From positions 186,001 to 250,000 of the forward strand of contig CAVYWA010000011.1 in assembly GCA_963772165.1 (NCBI GenBank): a stretch of DNA of 64,000 nt. Reading direction: 5' to 3'. Shown here piece after piece: positions 60,156 through 64,000 of this stretch (position 1 is its first letter; each line of letters opens with the position of its first letter). The stretch is from JAGVPT01 sp963772165. GTDB lineage: Bacteria; Bacteroidota; Ignavibacteria; UBA10030; UBA8401. The position numbers and the translations under genes are program-made. Below the pieces are notes generated by a model. The model searched no databases. It was not told the DNA's origin and saw nothing but the letters and a program-made list of their open reading frames with translations.

Positions 60156-61436
60156 CTACTGCTGCATGAACAGGGGCATAAGATGCTGCAGGAATCGATC
60201 CGTCGCACCGAGATTTTTATCCACCAGGCGGCGTGCTTTTTTGCCCGCTTCTATTCTTTTTGGTTCATTCTCGAGCAGGGTTCGGAGTATCCTGTACAAT
60301 TCTTTTTCGTCTTCAACAACAAACCCGCCTCCTTGGTCTGCGAGTGCGACGGCTTCTTGTGAATTAGCATGCTTCGGCCCGAACACGACCGGGAGCGAGA
60401 ATGCAGCCGGTTCCAGAACGTTGTGCACGCCCTGGCGGAAACTTCCGCCGACGTATGCAACGTGAGCATATTTATAAAGAGGCACGAGAATGCCGACGCT
60501 GTCGACCAGGATAACTTTCTCACCGGCGTATTGGTTCATTTCGGAAAATCGGATGAAGGACGTATGCCCTTCAAGGCGGTATTCCACTTGTTCCAGATGT
60601 TCGACCGTCGGTTCATGGGGTACGAGGATCGTCAACAAGTCCGGCATCCTTTTCTGAATTTTGTAAAGGACCGGAAGGGCGACGTTATCATCGGCTTCCC
60701 AGCTTTGGCCGACGATGAATATTTTTTTCCCCCTGACAATTCGGTTCGACAGAATATGTTTCTTGGCTGCTTCATCGCTCCGTATTTTCACTTGGTCGAA
60801 GCGGGTATCGCCGATGGTCTCTACGGTCGGTCCCGACAACAAAAAATCGCCAAAAGAAGCTTTATCGCTGTCCGATACTGTAAGAATAGACGAAAAGCAA
60901 TCGTATAAAGCGCGATGAAATTGCCGTACAAGGAATGTTTTCCGGATCGAGTTTTTCTTCATCGTCGCATTCGCGATCATCACGGGAATATTTCGTTTGT
61001 GCAGCGCCCAAATCAAATTGGGCCACACGTCGTAACGAACCATCACCACCGCAGTCGGTTGAACGACATCAACGAACTCGTTCACTTGCCGATAGGAGTC
61101 GAATGGGAGATATGAAATAATATCCGCCAGTTTGTAAGACTTGGAATGCTCGTATCCGGACGGCGAAAAGAACGTGGCAATAATATCGATCTCGGGGTGT
61201 GATTGTTTTATCGCAGCGATGATCGGCTTCGCTTGTTCAAACTCTCCCAGTGAAGAGGAATGAAACCAGAGGCGGTGACGTCCATGCGAAAGATTGACTT
61301 CTTCCTTGATGATGGTGAAGAGGTTCCGCCGCCCCTGAATGCCGCGGCGGATTTTTTTGTTGAAGAGACCGGCGCACTGGAACGCGCACCACATCGCCGG
61401 TACCACGAGAATGTTATAGAATAATTTCCAGGCCAT
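60156..61436 (-). CDS. waaA: 3-deoxy-D-manno-octulosonic acid (Kdo) transferase
   Basis: A 426-residue family GT30 glycosyltransferase that adds Kdo to lipid A precursor on the inner face of the inner membrane. An N-terminal membrane anchor (WKLFYNILVVPAMWCAFQCA) precedes the two Rossmann-like domains. Motifs are LWFHSSSLGEFEQAKPII, VVMVRYDVWPNLI, VGQSWEADD, LVPHEPT and YVGGSFRQGVHNVLEPAAF. The ATG at 61436 gives the standard family length; a longer frame upstream to 61535 has no supporting site. Its presence shows the organism makes Kdo-containing lipopolysaccharide. Confidence 0.92.
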   Translation of the reverse strand: MAWKLFYNILVVPAMWCAFQCAGLFNKKIRRGIQGRRNLFTIIKEEVNLSHGRHRLWFHSSSLGEFEQAKPIIAAIKQSHPEIDIIATFFSPSGYEHSKSYKLADIISYLPFDSYRQVNEFVDVVQPTAVVMVRYDVWPNLIWALHKRNIPVMIANATMKKNSIRKTFLVRQFHRALYDCFSSILTVSDSDKASFGDFLLSGPTVETIGDTRFDQVKIRSDEAAKKHILSNRIVRGKKIFIVGQSWEADDNVALPVLYKIQKRMPDLLTILVPHEPTVEHLEQVEYRLEGHTSFIRFSEMNQYAGEKVILVDSVGILVPLYKYAHVAYVGGSFRQGVHNVLEPAAFSLPVVFGPKHANSQEAVALADQGGGFVVEDEKELYRILRTLLENEPKRIEAGKKARRLVDKNLGATDRFLQHLMPLFMQQ

Positions 61437-61598
61437 TGTGCGTTGAACGTGATGAAGTTCGCTACCGTGAACCATGTACAGCAGCGCTGAATCGCCTCTA
61501 CGATGCATCCCCACGGTGTGAGAATCGCAGGACAAATATAGTTACGCCAGGTTACTTGTGCAATGAAAAATCCGGGAAATAATTTCATCTACCGCCGG

Positions 61599-61627
61599 TT
61601 GATTATCGCAGGGGAGTTCGGTATATT
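61599..61627 (+). promoter_or_regulatory. Sigma-70-like promoter of the nucleotidyltransferase-metK-ahcY group
   Basis: TTGATT (61599-61604), a 17-base spacer and TATATT (61622-61627) lie 23 bases ahead of the ATG at 61651. The spacing matches the other promoters in the window. Confidence 0.55.
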
Positions 61628-61650
61628 ATCATTCCTAAAAATTAAAGAGT

Positions 61651-62625
61651 ATGCGAGCTATTATACCGGTCGCCGGAGTTGGTAGCAGACTGCGGCCCCA
61701 TACCTACACGATACCGAAAGTGCTCCTCAATGTGGCAGGAAAGCCGATTATCGGCCACATTATGGATAAAATTATCGCCGGGGGATTTGACTCGGCCACG
61801 ATCATTGTCGGCTATTTAGGCGACAAGGTCAAAGAATATATCTCGGGAAATTATTCCATCAGCGTAGATTTTGTCGAACAGGAAGAACGGCTGGGTTTGG
61901 GCCATGCCATCTATTTGTCGCGTCACACCATCTCAAAAGATCCAATCCTGATTATTCTCGGCGATACCGTGTTCGACGTGAATCTTTCAGCCATGACACA
62001 CGGAAAATATTCGAGCATTGGCGTGAAGGAAGTTGCGGATCCGCGGCGCTTCGGTGTAGCCGAGACGACGGACGGTTTTGTCACTAGGTTAACTGAAAAA
62101 CCTGAGCACCCGACGAGCAATCTTGCGATCGTCGGCCTTTATTTTATCCAGCATCCGGACATTTTACTTGAGTGCCTGAAGCAGATGATTAAAAGTGATG
62201 TGCGGACGAAAGGGGAGTTTCAACTTACCGACGGACTACAGCTCATGATTGAGCGGGGAGAGAAGATCAAGACATTCACGATTGACGGCTGGTTCGATTG
62301 CGGTAAGCCTGAGACGCTTCTTGAAACGAATAAGCATTTATTAAATCAAAATTCAACTCATTCTATTCCCGAGGGTGTAGTTGTTATCCCGCCCGTGTTT
62401 ATTTCCCCAAAATCCACTGTAAAAAATTCCATCATTGGCCCGAATACAACCATCGCAGCGGGGGCAACAGTTGAGAATTCCGTCGTAAGGAATTCCATCG
62501 TCAGCGAGGACGCGACCGTTCAGGGTGCGCTGCTCGAAGAATCCATTATCGGCAGCAATGCACTGGTGAGGGGCGGTTATAAAAGAATTAACATCGGCGA
62601 TTCGTCCGAACTCGAGTTTTACTAA
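61651..62625 (+). CDS. Sugar-phosphate nucleotidyltransferase with beta-helix tail
   Basis: A 324-residue enzyme of the RmlA/GlmU-type family. The N-terminal domain has IIPVAGVGSRLRPHTYTIPK (nucleotide-binding signature with the conserved Lys) then LNVAGKPIIGHIMDKI, ILGDTVFDVN and FDCGKPETLLETN. From about residue 240 a left-handed beta-helix of hexapeptide repeats follows (IIGPNTTIAAGATVENSVVR, NSIVSEDATVQGALLEESII). It probably makes an NDP-sugar from a sugar 1-phosphate for envelope glycans; the exact sugar cannot be read from sequence. It is the first gene of a plus-strand group with metK 47 bases downstream. Confidence 0.88.
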   Translation: MRAIIPVAGVGSRLRPHTYTIPKVLLNVAGKPIIGHIMDKIIAGGFDSATIIVGYLGDKVKEYISGNYSISVDFVEQEERLGLGHAIYLSRHTISKDPILIILGDTVFDVNLSAMTHGKYSSIGVKEVADPRRFGVAETTDGFVTRLTEKPEHPTSNLAIVGLYFIQHPDILLECLKQMIKSDVRTKGEFQLTDGLQLMIERGEKIKTFTIDGWFDCGKPETLLETNKHLLNQNSTHSIPEGVVVIPPVFISPKSTVKNSIIGPNTTIAAGATVENSVVRNSIVSEDATVQGALLEESIIGSNALVRGGYKRINIGDSSELEFY

Positions 62626-62672
62626 AAGCGTAATCATTAACAATCCAAACAGTACTTAGGAGCAAAAATTCA

Positions 62673-63815
62673 ATGAGGTATCTTTTTACGTCCGAATCCG
62701 TTTCCGAAGGGCATCCCGATAAGGTCTGCGATGCAATTTCGGATGCCGTGTTGGATGCATTGCTCAGGCAGGACAAATACTCGCGTGTAGCGTGCGAATG
62801 CTTTGTGACTACCGGCCTGGTCATGATCGGAGGCGAAATTACGACGAACGCGTATGTGGATTTCCAAACGCTTGCGCGTGAAACCGTTCGAGAAATCGGT
62901 TATACAAAAGCGGAATACAAATTTGATGCGGATTCATGTTCGGTGATCTCGAGTATCCATTCACAATCAGCGGACATTGCCCGAGGGGTGAACACCGGCG
63001 GCGCAGGCGACCAGGGAATGATGTTCGGTTATGCCAACAATGAAACTCCCGAGTTAATGCCGATGCCGATCATGTTCGCGCATAAACTCGTCCGGCGTCT
63101 TGCCGAAATCCGAAAGAAAAATCTCCGCCTTATGCCGTATCTTCGGCCCGATGCAAAATCGCAGGTGACGGTGGAGTATAACGGCGGCACGCCGGTTCGC
63201 GTTGACACCGTGGTTATTTCCACCCAGCACGACGCAGACGCTTCTCAGAAACGTATTCGTGAGGACGTCATTCACCATGTTGTCGGGAAAGTGATCCCGG
63301 AACATCTGCTTGATAAGAAAACGAAATATTACGTTAACCCGACCGGGCGTTTTGAAATCGGCGGGCCGCACGGCGACAGCGGCTTGACGGGAAGAAAAAT
63401 CATCGTTGATACGTACGGCGGGCGCGCTCCCCACGGCGGCGGTGCATTCTCCGGAAAAGATCCTTCAAAAGTCGACCGGAGCGCTGCATACGCAGCACGG
63501 CATCTTGCGAAGAATATCGTTGCGGCCGGACTGGCGACGGAATGCCAGATTCAAGTTGCGTACGCAATCGGTGTTGCGGAACCGGTGTCGATTTACGTGA
63601 ATACATTCGGGACGGGAAAGATTCCGGATTCGGAAATTTCCCGCATCCTAAAAAGCGAAATCGATATGACACCCCGCGGCATTATCGACAGGTTGAATCT
63701 GCTTCGCCCGATTTACAGGAAAACGGCTTCGTACGGCCACTTCGGACGCGACGATAAGGATTTTACGTGGGAAGCGCTCGACCTCGTCCCGATATTAAAG
63801 CGCGCGGTAAAATAA
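62673..63815 (+). CDS. metK: S-adenosylmethionine synthetase
   Basis: A 380-residue enzyme that makes S-adenosylmethionine from ATP and methionine. Signature motifs are SVSEGHPDKVCDAISDAVLD, the ATP-binding GAGDQGMMFGYA, and the P-loop-like GGAFSGKDPSKVDRSAAYAA; GRFEIGGPHGDSGLTGRKII is also present. Length is standard. AGGAGCAAAAATTCA precedes the ATG. The 47-base gap upstream has no SAM riboswitch. ahcY follows 53 bases later, so the methyl cycle genes are linked. Confidence 0.97.
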   Translation: MRYLFTSESVSEGHPDKVCDAISDAVLDALLRQDKYSRVACECFVTTGLVMIGGEITTNAYVDFQTLARETVREIGYTKAEYKFDADSCSVISSIHSQSADIARGVNTGGAGDQGMMFGYANNETPELMPMPIMFAHKLVRRLAEIRKKNLRLMPYLRPDAKSQVTVEYNGGTPVRVDTVVISTQHDADASQKRIREDVIHHVVGKVIPEHLLDKKTKYYVNPTGRFEIGGPHGDSGLTGRKIIVDTYGGRAPHGGGAFSGKDPSKVDRSAAYAARHLAKNIVAAGLATECQIQVAYAIGVAEPVSIYVNTFGTGKIPDSEISRILKSEIDMTPRGIIDRLNLLRPIYRKTASYGHFGRDDKDFTWEALDLVPILKRAVK

Positions 63816-63868
63816 TTGGTATCGGCACCGCTCATAATCAAAAACTTTTTAAGAATTCTGGAGAGATA

Positions 63869-64000
63869 ATGAACGAGAAAAAAGGACGCTTTAAAGTCAG
63901 AGATTTGAAGCTTGCTGCAGAAGGGCACAAGCTTATCGAATGGGCAGAATCACGTATGCCGGTCATGATGGCGCTGCGTGAGAAATACAAAACCACAAAA
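63869..64000 (+). CDS. ahcY: Adenosylhomocysteinase, N-terminal part (runs off the window)
   Basis: The first 44 codons are present. RFKVRDLKLAAEGHKLIEWA, then ESRMPVMMALREKY, matches the start of S-adenosylhomocysteine hydrolase, the enzyme that splits adenosylhomocysteine into adenosine and homocysteine. GGAGAGATA lies just before the ATG. Its place directly after metK supports the call; the NAD-binding and catalytic parts lie outside the window. Confidence 0.9.
   Translation, partial: MNEKKGRFKVRDLKLAAEGHKLIEWAESRMPVMMALREKYKTTK

Noticed and set aside
62626..62672. SAM riboswitch ahead of metK
   Set aside because: The gap is only 47 bases and holds none of the conserved blocks.

Overview
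The window looks like chromosomal DNA of a Gram-negative member of the Bacteroidota/Chlorobi group, most likely an Ignavibacteria-type lineage. Two secreted proteins end in type IX secretion (T9SS) type sorting domains. There are also an Omp85-family outer-membrane protein, a Kdo transferase, a DUF3276 Pur-family protein, DUF5916 and LEA-type secreted proteins. No rRNA, CRISPR array, prophage or intact insertion sequence is visible. Several apparent promoters are classical TTGA(C/T)(A/T)-17 bp-TATA(T/C)T boxes rather than the TTTG/TAnnTTTG boxes of Bacteroidetes proper. The taxonomic placement is an inference.

Region 1-17 kb is accessory. Single genes are separated by long, repeat-rich gaps: a T9SS-sorted polysaccharide deacetylase, beta-propeller and beta-barrel-like secreted proteins, small unknown proteins, a lipoprotein with a three-times repeated motif, DoxX, an S10 serine carboxypeptidase, an ECF sigma factor with a TPR tail paired with a DGPF/YCII protein, a secreted proteasome-like Ntn hydrolase, and a DUF5916 protein. 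Around 17-20 kb lie a long GroES-like co-chaperonin and a large cytoplasmic hybrid histidine kinase. At 20.4-20.8 kb a tRNA-Pro gene is preceded by three degenerate tRNA-like copies with an exact 82-bp period.

Region 21-32.5 kb carries isoprenoid genes (type 2 IPP isomerase, polyprenyl synthase), HPr and enzyme I without any EII, a phosphoglucose/phosphomannose isomerase, a frameshifted GT-C-like membrane protein, a CRP regulator, a PHP phosphoesterase, lumazine synthase, a PorZ-like propeller protein and a Pur-family protein. On the minus strand at 32.6-35.5 kb is the lysine operon dapB-dapA-dapD. A recognisable lysine riboswitch, a terminator hairpin and a sigma-70-like promoter lie in front of it; dapB carries two frameshifts.

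Region 36-47 kb is a long plus-strand operon for fatty acid and cell-envelope growth: yceD, rpmF, plsX, fabH, fabD, DUF3109, fabG, acpP, fabF (two frameshifts), rnc, gcvP and a CoA-binding protein. Next come an Omp85-like protein and rsmE. Region 49.5-52.8 kb holds tig-clpP-clpX (protein folding and proteolysis) on the minus strand. The last part has an M14 carboxypeptidase, tmk, a YIP1 membrane protein, priA, larC, waaA, a sugar nucleotidyltransferase, metK and the start of ahcY. The most notable points are the riboswitch-controlled dap operon, the decaying tRNA array, the secreted Ntn hydrolase, several repeat families including a 222-bp MITE-like element, and the cluster of single-base indels in genes that should be essential.
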